NCBI GenBank assembly: GCA_965229505.1
Contig: OZ245881.1
Coordinates: forward strand, 3,224,001 to 3,288,000
Source of the DNA: UBA6059 sp040219045
GTDB lineage: Bacteria > Bacteroidota > Bacteroidia > Cytophagales > Cyclobacteriaceae
DNA: 64,000 nucleotides
Direction of reading: 5' to 3'
The notes under the pieces were generated by a model. That model was not told the origin of the DNA. It worked only from the letters and a program-made list of their open reading frames with translations, and ran no database searches. Position numbers and translations under genes: made by a program. Below, piece by piece: positions 33,468 through 42,425 of the stretch; position 1 is the stretch's first letter, and each line of letters begins with the position of its first letter.

Positions 33468-34060
33468 TTGCCAGTTGCTTTTAGATTGGCAGTCATTTCC
33501 ACTTCATCATTGATCATGGTATCACCAAGATTGCTAAAAAAAGAGCCCGAACCATACTGAATGTCATAGACGGTGCGATCATAGGTGATGGTTGCCAAGG
33601 CAGAGACGCTGTTGTCATCCATCGTCACCGCAGCATCAAAAGTAATGGGTGCGGTCGTTCCTTTGATAGTCAGATCGCCGGTAATCGCGTAGTTGCTATC
33701 TTCTTTAGGTGTGGCTGAAGTTATCACAAAAGTAGACGTTGGATAGGTCTCCACGGAGAAAAAATCATCACTTTTAAGATGATTGAGCAGCTTCTCGTTC
33801 ATGTTGCGATTGGTAAGGTCCAGTACCCGAATGGTCGTCATATCCATCTCGAAGTTGCCTCCGGAGAGCTGTCCATCCGTGATGGTGAGCTCACCAGATT
33901 TGATCAATAGAATGCCATTGTGACTCCCTGTGACTTTGCGTGCTTTCCATTCCAGGCGGCTTTCATTGGTATCTACTGTATAGGTCTGTGCAGCGGCTTC
34001 ACGGAGGGTTAGTGCCAAAAGTAGGCCCAGACCTAAAGTACTCTTCAAATTCATTCTCAT
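33464..34060 (-). CDS. YceI family periplasmic protein
   Basis: 198 residues. Signal peptide about 1-24 (cut near REAAAQ). The lipocalin-like YceI barrel starts YTVDTNESRLEWKARKVTGS and contains GELTITDGQLSGGNFEMDM, LKSDDFFSVETYPTSTFV and ITGDLTIKGTTAPITFD, the usual signature order. Members bind polyisoprenoid or amide lipids in a long cavity. First gene of a two-gene operon with the FMN reductase. Confidence 0.92.
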   Translation of the reverse strand: MRMNLKSTLGLGLLLALTLREAAAQTYTVDTNESRLEWKARKVTGSHNGILLIKSGELTITDGQLSGGNFEMDMTTIRVLDLTNRNMNEKLLNHLKSDDFFSVETYPTSTFVITSATPKEDSNYAITGDLTIKGTTAPITFDAAVTMDDNSVSALATITYDRTVYDIQYGSGSFFSNLGDTMINDEVEMTANLKATGK

Positions 34061-34142
34061 CGGTTCGATTTAAGTCATCTTAACGCCTAGGCCTTAGATA
34101 AAGTTTATAGCCTGAGTTAATACCATCAAGCTCGGAAGTAGA

Positions 34143-34218
34143 GATTCAAAATGAAGCCATCTAATCTCCGCTTGGGTGGAGAAAGAGGTGGGTTCTATTG
34201 AAATATTCATTTTGAATC
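34143..34218. repeat. dyad element with inner hairpin, copy 3 type
   Basis: Outer arms GATTCAAAATGAA (34143-34155) and TTCATTTTGAATC (34206-34218) form a perfect 13-bp inverted repeat around 50 bases, with an inner hairpin TCTCC...GGAGA (34165-34182). It has the same outer-stem and inner-hairpin plan and nearly the same spacing as the elements at 27307 and 34260, but a different core sequence. Confidence 0.65.
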
Positions 34219-34259
34219 GGGTTGAAAAGGAAATGATATTGAAGATATCCATCTATAGT

Positions 34260-34347
34260 AATGCTATTAAGTTAAGCAGCTTTTCCTCTTACCTCTCCCT
34301 AACCCTCTCGTTGAGAGGGAAAGTTGGCCACTTAACTTAATAGCATT
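34260..34347. repeat. dyad element with inner palindrome, copy 2
   Basis: Outer arms AATGCTATTAAGTTAAG (34260-34276) and CTTAACTTAATAGCATT (34331-34347) form a perfect 17-bp inverted repeat around 54 bases. Inside are the 15-mer TCTCCCTAACCCTCT (34294-34308) and the palindrome CCCTCTC-GTT-GAGAGGG (34303-34319). The 15-mer is the exact reverse complement of part of the element at 27307. The interval 34061-34451 contains this, the previous dyad and no gene. Confidence 0.75.
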
Positions 34348-34451
34348 CCCCTCCGTAGGATGGGATTAAGGGTATTTCATTTTCAACTCTGATTCGAACT
34401 CGGTTTCACTTAATTTGCCATGCAGATATCAAGCCATAAAAAGGATAAAGT

Positions 34452-35270
34452 TTGGAATACATCGATCAAATCAAAGAAGCAGCAACTTACATCAACAAGC
34501 AGACCGGCGGTTTTAAACCTGTAGCCGGGATGATTCTGGGTACAGGGCTGGGTGCCCTCGTCAACGATATAGATGCCAAGCATGAGTTGTCCTATGACGA
34601 TATTCCGCACTTCCCGGTATCAACGGTAGAGTCCCATCATGGCAAGCTGATTCTTGGCCATCTTTCTGGTAAGCCGGTGGTCGTCATGCAAGGCAGGTTT
34701 CACTACTACGAAGGGTACAGTATGCAGGAGGTAACTTTTCCGGTAAGGGTGATGAAGCTGCTCGGCATAGAGGCGCTGATGGTTAGCAATGCGGCGGGAG
34801 GCCTCAATCCCCGGTTTCAGATTAGTGACCTCATGATCCTAAGCGATCATATCAACCTGCAGCCTGCCAATCCTTTGACTGGCCCCAATCTCGACGAACT
34901 CGGTGGGCGATTTCCAGATATGAGTGCACCCTACCGCAAAGACTGGGTGAACCGTGCAATGGCGATAGCGAAAGAGCAAAATATCTCTGCACATGCAGGA
35001 GTCTATGCAGCCGTCACAGGCCCCAATCTTGAGACGCCCGCAGAGTACAAGTATTTGTCGATCATTGGTGCGGATGCTGTCGGTATGTCCACCGTACCCG
35101 AAATAATTGTTGCGCGGCATATGGATATCCCGACTTTTGCCGTTTCTGTGATCACAGATGTGTGCTATGGAGAAATCAAGGAAGTGTCCGTACCCGAAAT
35201 CATAGCTGCTGCTATGAAAGCCGAACCCGGAATGACGACCATTATAAAAGAACTTTTACGAACGCTTTAG
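34452..35270 (+). CDS. purine-nucleoside phosphorylase
   Basis: 272 residues. It phosphorolyses inosine/guanosine to base and ribose-1-phosphate (trimeric PNP-I type). Signatures are GMILGTGLGALVNDID, the phosphate-binding HHGKLILGHLSG, MQGRFHYYEGYSMQEVTFPV, SNAAGGLNP and VTGPNLETPAEYK, then GADAVGMSTVPE. The start is a TTG at 34452; an in-frame TAA lies two codons upstream, so no ATG or GTG start is possible without losing the N-terminal helix. Confidence 0.93.
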   Translation: MEYIDQIKEAATYINKQTGGFKPVAGMILGTGLGALVNDIDAKHELSYDDIPHFPVSTVESHHGKLILGHLSGKPVVVMQGRFHYYEGYSMQEVTFPVRVMKLLGIEALMVSNAAGGLNPRFQISDLMILSDHINLQPANPLTGPNLDELGGRFPDMSAPYRKDWVNRAMAIAKEQNISAHAGVYAAVTGPNLETPAEYKYLSIIGADAVGMSTVPEIIVARHMDIPTFAVSVITDVCYGEIKEVSVPEIIAAAMKAEPGMTTIIKELLRTL

Positions 35271-35325
35271 TCACATTATTTGATCTTGAATCTTCAAGGT
35301 TATAATATTTATCTTCGCCTCGAAT

Positions 35326-36246
35326 ATGTCCATCGTAGTTAAAAACCTGGTAAAAGCATACGGCGCGCAAAAGGCCGTTGACGACATCTCCTTTGAGGTG
35401 CGGCCAGGTGAAATACTCGGCTTCCTGGGGCCAAATGGGGCTGGCAAGTCCACGACGATGAAGATCGCCACGGGTTATATTCCACCCACCTCAGGTACTG
35501 TGCTAGTGGATGGATATGACGTGACAGAGGAGTCACTGGAGGTGCGCAAGATCGTCGGCTATCTACCGGAACACAATCCACTCTATCTTGACATGTATGT
35601 GCACGAGTACCTGGGTTTTATTGGTAAGGTGCACAAGATATCCTCGGCCACACTCAAGCCTCGCATCAAGGAAGTGATTCAGATGGCAGGGCTCGATAGA
35701 GAGCAGAATAAACTCATTGGCTCACTATCCAAGGGCTACCGACAAAGGGTGGGACTGGCGCAAGCATTGCTGCATGATCCTAAGGTGTTGATACTGGACG
35801 AACCAACCACAGGGCTTGATCCAAACCAAATCGTCGAGATTAGAAATCTGATCAAGCAGATATCACAAGAGAAGACGGTGGTCTTTTCCACCCATATTAT
35901 GCAGGAGGTGCAGGCCATTTGTGACCGAGCCGTCATCATCAACCGTGGATCCATAGTGGCAGATCAGTCTGTTGAGAGCCTCAAGGTTGGCGCTGCAGAG
36001 GGCATCACGCTGCTCGTGGAGTGGTCAGGTGATATCGATGAAGACCTGTTGAAGTCTCTGGCAGGAGTGACCTACCTAGAGAAGCTTGATAATGGAAAAT
36101 GGAAGATTAGCGGTAGCCAGACGAGTGATCTGAGAAAGAAGCTAGTTAATCTATCAGCCGCCGAAAACTGGGATCTGATGGGACTCACCGTTGAGGAGCA
36201 TTCGCTCGAAAATGTATTTAGAGAACTAACCGCCACTAAGGATTAG
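35326..36246 (+). CDS. gldA: gliding-motility ABC transporter ATPase GldA
   Basis: 306 residues. It is an ATP-binding subunit with Walker A GPNGAGKSTTMK (about 37-48), Q loop, signature LSKGYRQRVGLAQAL, Walker B VLILDEPTTGLDP and switch His in FSTHIMQEV. The C-terminal extension with EHSLENVFRELT is typical of GldA-type ATPases. With GldF and GldG it forms an ABC transporter required for gliding and for assembly of the associated secretion machinery in Bacteroidota. It abuts gldF directly. Confidence 0.9.
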   Translation: MSIVVKNLVKAYGAQKAVDDISFEVRPGEILGFLGPNGAGKSTTMKIATGYIPPTSGTVLVDGYDVTEESLEVRKIVGYLPEHNPLYLDMYVHEYLGFIGKVHKISSATLKPRIKEVIQMAGLDREQNKLIGSLSKGYRQRVGLAQALLHDPKVLILDEPTTGLDPNQIVEIRNLIKQISQEKTVVFSTHIMQEVQAICDRAVIINRGSIVADQSVESLKVGAAEGITLLVEWSGDIDEDLLKSLAGVTYLEKLDNGKWKISGSQTSDLRKKLVNLSAAENWDLMGLTVEEHSLENVFRELTATKD

Positions 36247-36975
36247 ATGCTAGCCGTATTTCAAAAAGAGATCAGCCTCTTCCTTAACTCGCTCATCGCC
36301 TACATCGTGATTGGTGTGTTCCTAACGGGAATAGGCCTGCTGACCTGGATATTTCCGGATACCAATGTGCTGGATTATGGGTACGCCTCGCTGGACACCC
36401 TGTTTGATCTCGGTCCTTATGTATTGATGTTTTTGATACCGGCGATCACGATGCGTACACTAGCCGAGGAGCGCAAGACGGGTACGATAGAGCTATTGCT
36501 CACCCGACCATTGACCGATTGGGACATTGTCTTTGGCAAGTTTCTGGCCTCATGGGTACTCGTGATTTTCTCAATCCTTCCGACACTCATCTATTATGTC
36601 TCTGTTTTTCAGCTGGGTAACCCTACCGGGAATATCGACACGCCTGGCATCATTGGTTCCTACATCGGCCTGATCTTGTTAGGTGGCCTGTTTGCCGCGA
36701 TTGGCATGTTCGCCAGCTCGCTGACAGACAATCAGATCGTATCCTTCATTCTTGCAGTGTTCTTCTGTTTCATCTTTTTCGACGGATTTGAGGCTATCGC
36801 CAATATTGATGTTTGGGGTACCCTGTCCTTACTCATTTCTCAGATCGGAATAGTGTACCACTACAACACCCTGAGCAAAGGACTACTCGACTTGAGAGAC
36901 CTGATTTATTTCTTCAGTGTGATGGCCTTCTTTCTGGTCAGCACCTTCACTATTATCCGAAGTAGAAAATGGTGA
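36247..36975 (+). CDS. gldF: gliding-motility ABC transporter permease GldF
   Basis: 242 residues, six membrane helices. It has the ABC-2 permease pattern: FQKEISLFLNSLIAYIVI start and MRTLAEERKTGTIELLLTRP after the second helix, which contacts the ATPase. It starts on the base after the gldA stop and overlaps gldG by 7 bases, so the subunits are translationally coupled. Confidence 0.9.
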   Translation: MLAVFQKEISLFLNSLIAYIVIGVFLTGIGLLTWIFPDTNVLDYGYASLDTLFDLGPYVLMFLIPAITMRTLAEERKTGTIELLLTRPLTDWDIVFGKFLASWVLVIFSILPTLIYYVSVFQLGNPTGNIDTPGIIGSYIGLILLGGLFAAIGMFASSLTDNQIVSFILAVFFCFIFFDGFEAIANIDVWGTLSLLISQIGIVYHYNTLSKGLLDLRDLIYFFSVMAFFLVSTFTIIRSRKW

Positions 36976-38651
36976 ACTGGAAGAGCAATCGGCTGGAAGA
37001 TTTGTTGAGACTGGTACTGGTCGTTGTGACTATACTGGTTGTCAACCAGTTAGTAGATCGTTTCCCATGCAGACTCGATTTGACAGAGGAGCGGCGGTAC
37101 AGCATTTCGGAGGCTACTCAGCGGCAGCTGGAGAATCTGGAAGATGTGGTTTATGTGGAGGTCTATTTAGAGGGGGAACTTCCAAGTGGCTTCAAGCGTC
37201 TCCAGAAATCTATTAGAGAACTGCTGGAGCAATTTGCTTATTACGCTGATGACAATGTGCAGTTTACATTTGTCAATCCTGATCTTGCTAAGACGGACCG
37301 TAGCAAGAATGAGTACTATCGCTACTTAGCAGAAAAGGGCATCCAGCCTACCAATCTTTCTTACGAAGGAGAGGGTGGCAAAACAGAGAAGCTGATCTTC
37401 CCGGGAGCTATTGTGTCCTACTTCGGAGAAGAGCAGGGCGTGATGCTACTGAAGGGTAACCGGGGAGCTACTCCCGACGAGACCCTCAATCAGAGCATTG
37501 AAAACCTTGAGTATGAGTTGATTTCTGCCATTAAGAAACTCGCCAATGATGATCGCAAACGAATCGGGTTGGTCAAAGGACATGGAGAGTTGGACTCTTT
37601 GCAGGTCGCCGGGTTTACGAGCCTGCTGGTGGATAAGTACGATGTGTATCAGATCAATCTCCCCAAGCGAACTACCCCTTTGGAGGGCTATGACCTGGTG
37701 ATTCTGTCTAAGCCTACTTCCGCCTTCACCGAACAGGAGAAGTACATGCTGGATCAATACGTCATGAATGGAGGCCGAATGATGATGTTCCTGGATGCAC
37801 TGAGCGTCAACATGGACAGTGCCAGTGGTGAAGGCACCTTCGCATTTCCCTATACTACCAACCTCAACGATCTTCTTTTCAAGTATGGCCTGAGGATCAA
37901 TACCAACTATATCCAGGACATCAACTGTGGCTTTTTCCCGGTAGTGGCTGGTAATATGGGCGACCAAGCACAGATCAGAATGCTGCCCTGGCCATTCTTT
38001 CCTTTGATCAATGCCTATGGAGATCACCAGATTGTCAGAAATCTGGACGCATCAATTATGAAGTTCGCATCGACTATCGATACGGTCAAGGCGGAAGGGA
38101 TCAAGAAGACCCCATTGATGCTGACCTCACCTTACACGAGAGTGCTGTCAAGTCCGGTGAGTGTGAAGTTCAATGATCTCCGAAATGAGCTAAATCCTGA
38201 CCTTTATAATAAGGGCCCTCAGCCGGTGGCTTACCTGCTCGAAGGAGAATTTACCTCACTCTATCGCAATCGCTTACTACCAAATGGCGTGGATAAAAGT
38301 AGCTTCAAAGAGAGGGGAACAGCCTCCAGAATACTGGTGGTTAGTGATGGTGACTACATCCGCAATGAGTTTGATCGTGAGCAACCACAGGACTTAGGAT
38401 ACGACCCGCTACAAAAGGTCAATTATGCCAACAAGGACTTTGTAAGCAATGCCCTCGAGTACCTGCTGGATGATGATGGTATCATCAACACAAGGCTCAA
38501 AGAGATTAAAATCAGACCTTTGGATAAGGTGAAAGTAGACAATGAACGTACCTACTGGCAAGTCATCAATCTGCTATTGCCGCTAGTCGTATTGGTTGCC
38601 TTCGGAATCGGTAGGTCTATCTTAAGAAAACGTAAATACACAAATCACTAA
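36969..38651 (+). CDS. gldG: gliding-motility ABC transporter substrate-binding component GldG
   Basis: 560 residues. One helix near the N terminus (about 12-30), a large periplasmic region (about 40-525) with RRYSISEATQRQLENLEDVV, ALSVNMDSAS-type segments and ILVVSDGDYIRNEFDRE, and a C-terminal helix (about 527-548) before a basic tail. This is the GldG layout (an ABC_transp_aux domain between two anchors). It overlaps gldF and is followed 2 bp later by the DUF4340-like gene. Confidence 0.9.
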   Translation: MVNWKSNRLEDLLRLVLVVVTILVVNQLVDRFPCRLDLTEERRYSISEATQRQLENLEDVVYVEVYLEGELPSGFKRLQKSIRELLEQFAYYADDNVQFTFVNPDLAKTDRSKNEYYRYLAEKGIQPTNLSYEGEGGKTEKLIFPGAIVSYFGEEQGVMLLKGNRGATPDETLNQSIENLEYELISAIKKLANDDRKRIGLVKGHGELDSLQVAGFTSLLVDKYDVYQINLPKRTTPLEGYDLVILSKPTSAFTEQEKYMLDQYVMNGGRMMMFLDALSVNMDSASGEGTFAFPYTTNLNDLLFKYGLRINTNYIQDINCGFFPVVAGNMGDQAQIRMLPWPFFPLINAYGDHQIVRNLDASIMKFASTIDTVKAEGIKKTPLMLTSPYTRVLSSPVSVKFNDLRNELNPDLYNKGPQPVAYLLEGEFTSLYRNRLLPNGVDKSSFKERGTASRILVVSDGDYIRNEFDREQPQDLGYDPLQKVNYANKDFVSNALEYLLDDDGIINTRLKEIKIRPLDKVKVDNERTYWQVINLLLPLVVLVAFGIGRSILRKRKYTNH

Positions 38652-38653
38652 TC

Positions 38654-39607
38654 ATGGAGCGGTCAAAGGTTTTCATGATATTGATTGTGGTGCAGTTAGC
38701 AATATTGCTAGGTCTCTCGCTCACAGATGGCAATAAGACAAGCATTGATTATGATCCTGCCATGTTTCGTTTGGCAGAACCAGAGCAAGTGGAGAGGATC
38801 GTGATGAGTCAGCCAGAGAGAGAAGTGGTATTGGCGAATCAAGGTGAGTGGCGCGTTGGGAATCAATATGTGCTCGACAAGTCACTCCAGCAGGTGTTGT
38901 TCAGCATGATGCAGCAATGGCAGATCAAGCGGCCTGTCGCTAAGGCCAGTAATCAAGCGGTTATTGATGATTTGATGAATGATGGGACCAAGGTAAGTGT
39001 GTTCGCCAATGGCGAGACGATCCTGGAGTTCTATGCTGGAGGTGTCGCCTCGCAGAAGATCTCCTATTTCTACCGTCCCGGAGATGAGCGCGCATATATC
39101 ATTGAGATTCCCGGATACACCAATTATATCACCGCCATACTCAACCTCACTGCCTTGCAATGGAAGGATCGAAAGCTCTTTTCATCGCCCTGGCAAAGTA
39201 TCCAGCGATTGGAGATCGACTATACATTACCCGATGCAGAAGACCTTATTTTTTCCGGTGACGGCCCCTTTCCTAGCATTGAAGAGATGGACATGTTGGC
39301 TGTCGATACGGCTCGAATGATGAACTACCTGGAGCAGTATGCGTATTTTGAGACCAACGAACATGTGGACATCACCAAATTTGCGCAGTTTGACAGTTTG
39401 TCTCAAACTGAGCCTATCGGCAAAATCACCTTGACTGACCTGGACGCGGCTATGAGCAACTCACTCATCATCTGGCCGAGACTTCCTCAGGATCGGGTGC
39501 ACCTCACGGTTGATGGCAATGGCAATTGGTCAGTCGTCGAGCAGCGCAGAGTACAGGCCCTGCTACCTTCCAAAAAGGATTTTTTGAAGGTAGAAAAGCC
39601 CTTCTAG
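38654..39607 (+). CDS. DUF4340-like protein of the gld operon
   Basis: 317 residues. One N-terminal hydrophobic helix (about 6-22) precedes a soluble extracytoplasmic region with repeated beta segments (VERIVMSQPEREVVLANQGE, ETILEFYAGGVASQKISYFY, the DERAYIIEIPGYTNY segment). DUF4340-like proteins often follow gldG, and in this phylum gldG and this gene commonly precede dnaN, as here. Function unknown; it probably works with the Gld transporter. A 76-bp part of the gene (39301-39376) is duplicated in decayed form at 39749-39824. Confidence 0.75.
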   Translation: MERSKVFMILIVVQLAILLGLSLTDGNKTSIDYDPAMFRLAEPEQVERIVMSQPEREVVLANQGEWRVGNQYVLDKSLQQVLFSMMQQWQIKRPVAKASNQAVIDDLMNDGTKVSVFANGETILEFYAGGVASQKISYFYRPGDERAYIIEIPGYTNYITAILNLTALQWKDRKLFSSPWQSIQRLEIDYTLPDAEDLIFSGDGPFPSIEEMDMLAVDTARMMNYLEQYAYFETNEHVDITKFAQFDSLSQTEPIGKITLTDLDAAMSNSLIIWPRLPQDRVHLTVDGNGNWSVVEQRRVQALLPSKKDFLKVEKPF

Positions 39608-39638
39608 CACCTGACCATCACATACCTAAACGCCATGT

Positions 39639-39732
39639 TTCGTGTTCTCACGAATCGCCGGAGGGTTTTCACCCTACACGCCCAAGTTCGTGTCCTCACG
39701 AACCAGATCGGAGGTGTTCGTGAAGACACGAA
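39639..39732. repeat. array of TTCGTG-N4-CACGAA palindromes
   Basis: Three perfect copies of the hairpin TTCGTG-N4-CACGAA lie at 39639-39654, 39687-39702 and 39717-39732, and a one-mismatch copy at 39838-39853. Copies 2 and 4 are both followed by CCAGATCG. The interval 39608-40010 contains these, the pseudogene fragment and the dnaN promoter only. Confidence 0.75.
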
Positions 39733-39748
39733 CCCTGGCCTTGAAGGT

Positions 39749-39824
39749 TGTCGATACGGCGCGAATGATAAACTACCTGTAGCAATATGCATATTTTGAT
39801 ACCAACGAACATGTGGACATCACC
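39749..39824 (+). pseudogene. decayed duplicate of an internal piece of the DUF4340-like gene
   Basis: 76 bases align without gaps to 39301-39376 with six substitutions (92% identity). The copied frame reads VDTARMINYL-stop-QYAYFDTNEHVDIT, so one change created a TAG. No start or flanking coding sequence accompanies it. It lies among TTCGTG hairpins and between two copies of the 11-mer ATCACATACCT (39617-39627 and 39934-39944). Confidence 0.8.
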
Positions 39825-39963
39825 CCTATCGCCATGGTACGTGTCCCCACGAACCAGATCGAATTGTGCTCACTAACCATCGTGGTTTTTCCGAAGCTAA
39901 AAATACAGTCAGAGGGCGCGTTGCAGGCCAATGATCACATACCTGAATTCAGATTTTTATTTG

Positions 39964-39971
39964 TAAATTTG
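39964..39971 (+). promoter_or_regulatory. -7 element of the dnaN promoter
   Basis: TAAATTTG matches TAnnTTTG, 39 bp upstream of the dnaN ATG. No clear -33 TTTG is seen at 19-21 bp. Confidence 0.4.
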
Positions 39972-40010
39972 CACCTGCATTTTTACTAAAGACATTCAAC
40001 GTACCACCCC

Positions 40011-41135
40011 ATGAAATTCATAGTTTCCTCATCATATCTACTTAAGCAACTCAGTGCGATCAACGGCGTGATCACCACCAATCCTGTGGTGCCTATTCTC
40101 GAGAATTTCTTATTCGAAATCAACGAAGGAAATCTGACCGTGACGGCTTCTGATTTGCAGACATCTATGATCACGGAGCTACAGGTGGAGGCTAAGGACA
40201 ATGGTAGTATTGCTGTTCCTGCTAAGATCTTATTGGAGACGTTGAAGAACTTACCGGAGCAGCCTGTGACATTCTCGATAGATGAGGAGTCCTACAGCAT
40301 AGAGATCAGCTCTGACAATGGTAGGTACAAGCTGTCTGGTGAAAATGCGACTGACTTCCCAAAGGTACCCGCTGTAGCTGACGGCTACTCTGTGGACATG
40401 TCTTCAGATGTGCTTTCTGCCGCTATCGCAAATACAATTTTTGCGACGAGCAATGATGAGTTGCGACCTGCGATGACGGGTGTATACCTGAAGCTGGATG
40501 ACAAGAGTACGACTTTCGTAGCTACTGATGGCCACAGGCTGATCAGATATAGAAGGGTGGATATTGCCGGTGATATGGATCACTCCATGATCATCCCTCG
40601 AAAGGCGTTAACACTGCTTAGATCTACTATTCCTTCTGAGAATACGAATGTGAGTGTAGAGTTCAATGCTGCCAATGCATTCTTCAGCTTTGGCAATATC
40701 AAAATGATCTGTAGACTGATTGATGAGCGCTTCCCTGATTATGAGAACGTGATTCCTGTAGACAATGAAAATAATATGGTGATTGATCGCCAGGAGTTCC
40801 TGAGCTCTCTTAAAAGGATCGCGATCTACGCCAACAAAACCACGCATCAAGTGAGGTTGAAGATCACGGGGAGCGAATTGATGATCTCAGCAGAGGATCT
40901 TGACTTCTCGAATGAAGCGAACGAGCGCCTGTCTTGCGAGCATGAGGGGGAGGATATCGAGATTGGTTTCAATGCCAAGTTCCTGATCGAGATGCTGAGC
41001 AATCTGGAGTCGTCGAAGTTGATGATGAAGCTACAAGCAGCAAATAAGGCTGGTCTGATCATACCTGAAGAAAAGGATGACAATGAGGACCTACTGATGC
41101 TTGTGATGCCGGTGATGCTCAACAACTACGTATAA
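40011..41135 (+). CDS. dnaN: DNA polymerase III sliding clamp beta subunit
   Basis: 374 residues, three tandem clamp domains of about 125 residues. It has MKFIVSSSYLLKQLSAINGV at the N terminus, the domain-two segment AMTGVYLKLDDKSTTFVATD followed by GHRLIRYR, and the C-terminal MLVMPVML forming the binding cleft for clamp-loader and polymerase peptides. The dimeric ring gives processivity to the replicative polymerase. There is no dnaA or oriC beside it, unlike in many phyla. Confidence 0.96.
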   Translation: MKFIVSSSYLLKQLSAINGVITTNPVVPILENFLFEINEGNLTVTASDLQTSMITELQVEAKDNGSIAVPAKILLETLKNLPEQPVTFSIDEESYSIEISSDNGRYKLSGENATDFPKVPAVADGYSVDMSSDVLSAAIANTIFATSNDELRPAMTGVYLKLDDKSTTFVATDGHRLIRYRRVDIAGDMDHSMIIPRKALTLLRSTIPSENTNVSVEFNAANAFFSFGNIKMICRLIDERFPDYENVIPVDNENNMVIDRQEFLSSLKRIAIYANKTTHQVRLKITGSELMISAEDLDFSNEANERLSCEHEGEDIEIGFNAKFLIEMLSNLESSKLMMKLQAANKAGLIIPEEKDDNEDLLMLVMPVMLNNYV

Positions 41136-41137
41136 GC

Positions 41138-42184
41138 CTAGTCTCTAAGTACGAATACGCTCATTTGGTGAAGCCTGACTTCCATGGCTGGATTGGCTGT
41201 GATACCAAAGCTGTCATTTCCCGTGGTTGAGGCCTCCCACCGATAGACAAATTTGCCATTGATGAAGCCGTAGTTGAAGCCGTCGATCCTTTGGACTGTG
41301 ATGATGTTTTGGCCTACTGTTTTAACAAAATCAGAGCTAATTTGAATAGTGGGTACATTATTCAACCTTGATCCGATGACAAGCTGCTTGGATTTGTTGA
41401 TGAGCATGTAGTTGGCTTCTTCTGCCAGGTTTTGACCCCAGGTTAGGCCGGAGTAATTACTCCCAGACAGAATCTCCAGCGATAGATCGATTCTAAAATT
41501 CCCATATTCTGATAAGCTTACATTCTCCTGATTGAGATCACTGATCTCTTTTAGTGTGACCAGTCTGGTTTGTCCTTGCTCATAATGTGGAGTTGAACCG
41601 GTCGGTGTATTCCAGCCAGATGTCTCCTCAGTGAACCTTTCCCGGTATTTTAGCTTTGCGGGTCTCGGGTTCAGCCGAAAGTTCTCCTCCGCCCAGGAGG
41701 GCAGGTCGTCAACCACTCCGAAGAGTTCATCGATATAGTACTTTGCTCTAAACCCTGTGAAGTTGGTGATGAAGGATCGGTCTCCTACAGGTTGGCCTCC
41801 CCTCATGATACTCTTCCATTCACCGTTAGGCAATACATCATTGAAATGATCACGACCGAGAAGGCAGTGACCGAGCTCATGAAAAATCGTTAGTCGGTTT
41901 TGAGAATCAGTATTGTTCTCCCAACTGATAGGATTGATAATAATGCGTTGCTCATCCGGATTGCATTGCCCATCCCAAAACAGATAGCGTGTTGGGCCAA
42001 AGACAATGGTGATTTCCCTCAATGAGTCTTCGACAGGAATTCCCCTAACTGACGCTTGCTGAATGAAGTCGATCAGATAGGGTCCGAATACAGGATCCAC
42101 CTCGGCATTTGGCGATTCCTGCTCCTCGCACGAAGAATAAGCCAGTAGAAGTAAGCCAAGCAGTCCGAGGTAATTAAACTTCAT
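41138..42184 (-). CDS. putative zinc metalloprotease lipoprotein
   Basis: 348 residues. Type II signal peptide with lipobox LLAYSSC (Cys near residue 19). An N-terminal protease-like domain (about 30-165) holds HELGHCLLGRDH at about residue 103: HExxH plus a downstream Gly and His, one residue longer than the standard metzincin HExxHxxGxxH. The C-terminal half (about 185-348) is beta-rich (YSGLTWGQNLAEEANYMLIN, YGFINGKFVYRW), like a concanavalin-type carbohydrate or polymer-binding domain. Probably a surface or periplasmic protease; the substrate is unknown. It converges on dnaN with a 2-bp gap. Confidence 0.7.
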   Translation of the reverse strand: MKFNYLGLLGLLLLAYSSCEEQESPNAEVDPVFGPYLIDFIQQASVRGIPVEDSLREITIVFGPTRYLFWDGQCNPDEQRIIINPISWENNTDSQNRLTIFHELGHCLLGRDHFNDVLPNGEWKSIMRGGQPVGDRSFITNFTGFRAKYYIDELFGVVDDLPSWAEENFRLNPRPAKLKYRERFTEETSGWNTPTGSTPHYEQGQTRLVTLKEISDLNQENVSLSEYGNFRIDLSLEILSGSNYSGLTWGQNLAEEANYMLINKSKQLVIGSRLNNVPTIQISSDFVKTVGQNIITVQRIDGFNYGFINGKFVYRWEASTTGNDSFGITANPAMEVRLHQMSVFVLRD

Positions 42185-42307
42185 CCAACAGATAACATCA
42201 GGAGGCTATCATACCCTCAGCGATCCGCTAAAATAAGGTCGGGAAAATCCCATCTTTCATCCGGCGCTTGTAGACATTTTCAATGTCTTTGGGAGTTGCA
42301 GCGCTCA

Positions 42308-42321
42308 ACACACCGGTGTGT
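42308..42321. promoter_or_regulatory. 14-bp perfect palindrome between metalloprotease and egtB
   Basis: ACACACCGGTGTGT is a perfect palindrome in the divergent interval 42185-42425. Its place suits an operator for either gene, but no regulator family is recognised. A weaker hairpin AGACATT-TTC-AATGTCT lies at 42272-42288. Confidence 0.35.
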
Positions 42322-42425
42322 CATTGCAATTACAAAATGTGATTTTTACTCCCAATTAACTAACAAATCCGTTGTAGGTGAGGTTTACTTTCCAGAACTT
42401 TATTACGGAATAAATAGCCATACCT

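Noticed and set aside
42272..42288. Hairpin AGACATT-TTC-AATGTCT as a terminator
   Set aside because: No gene ends there on either strand and no real T-run follows.
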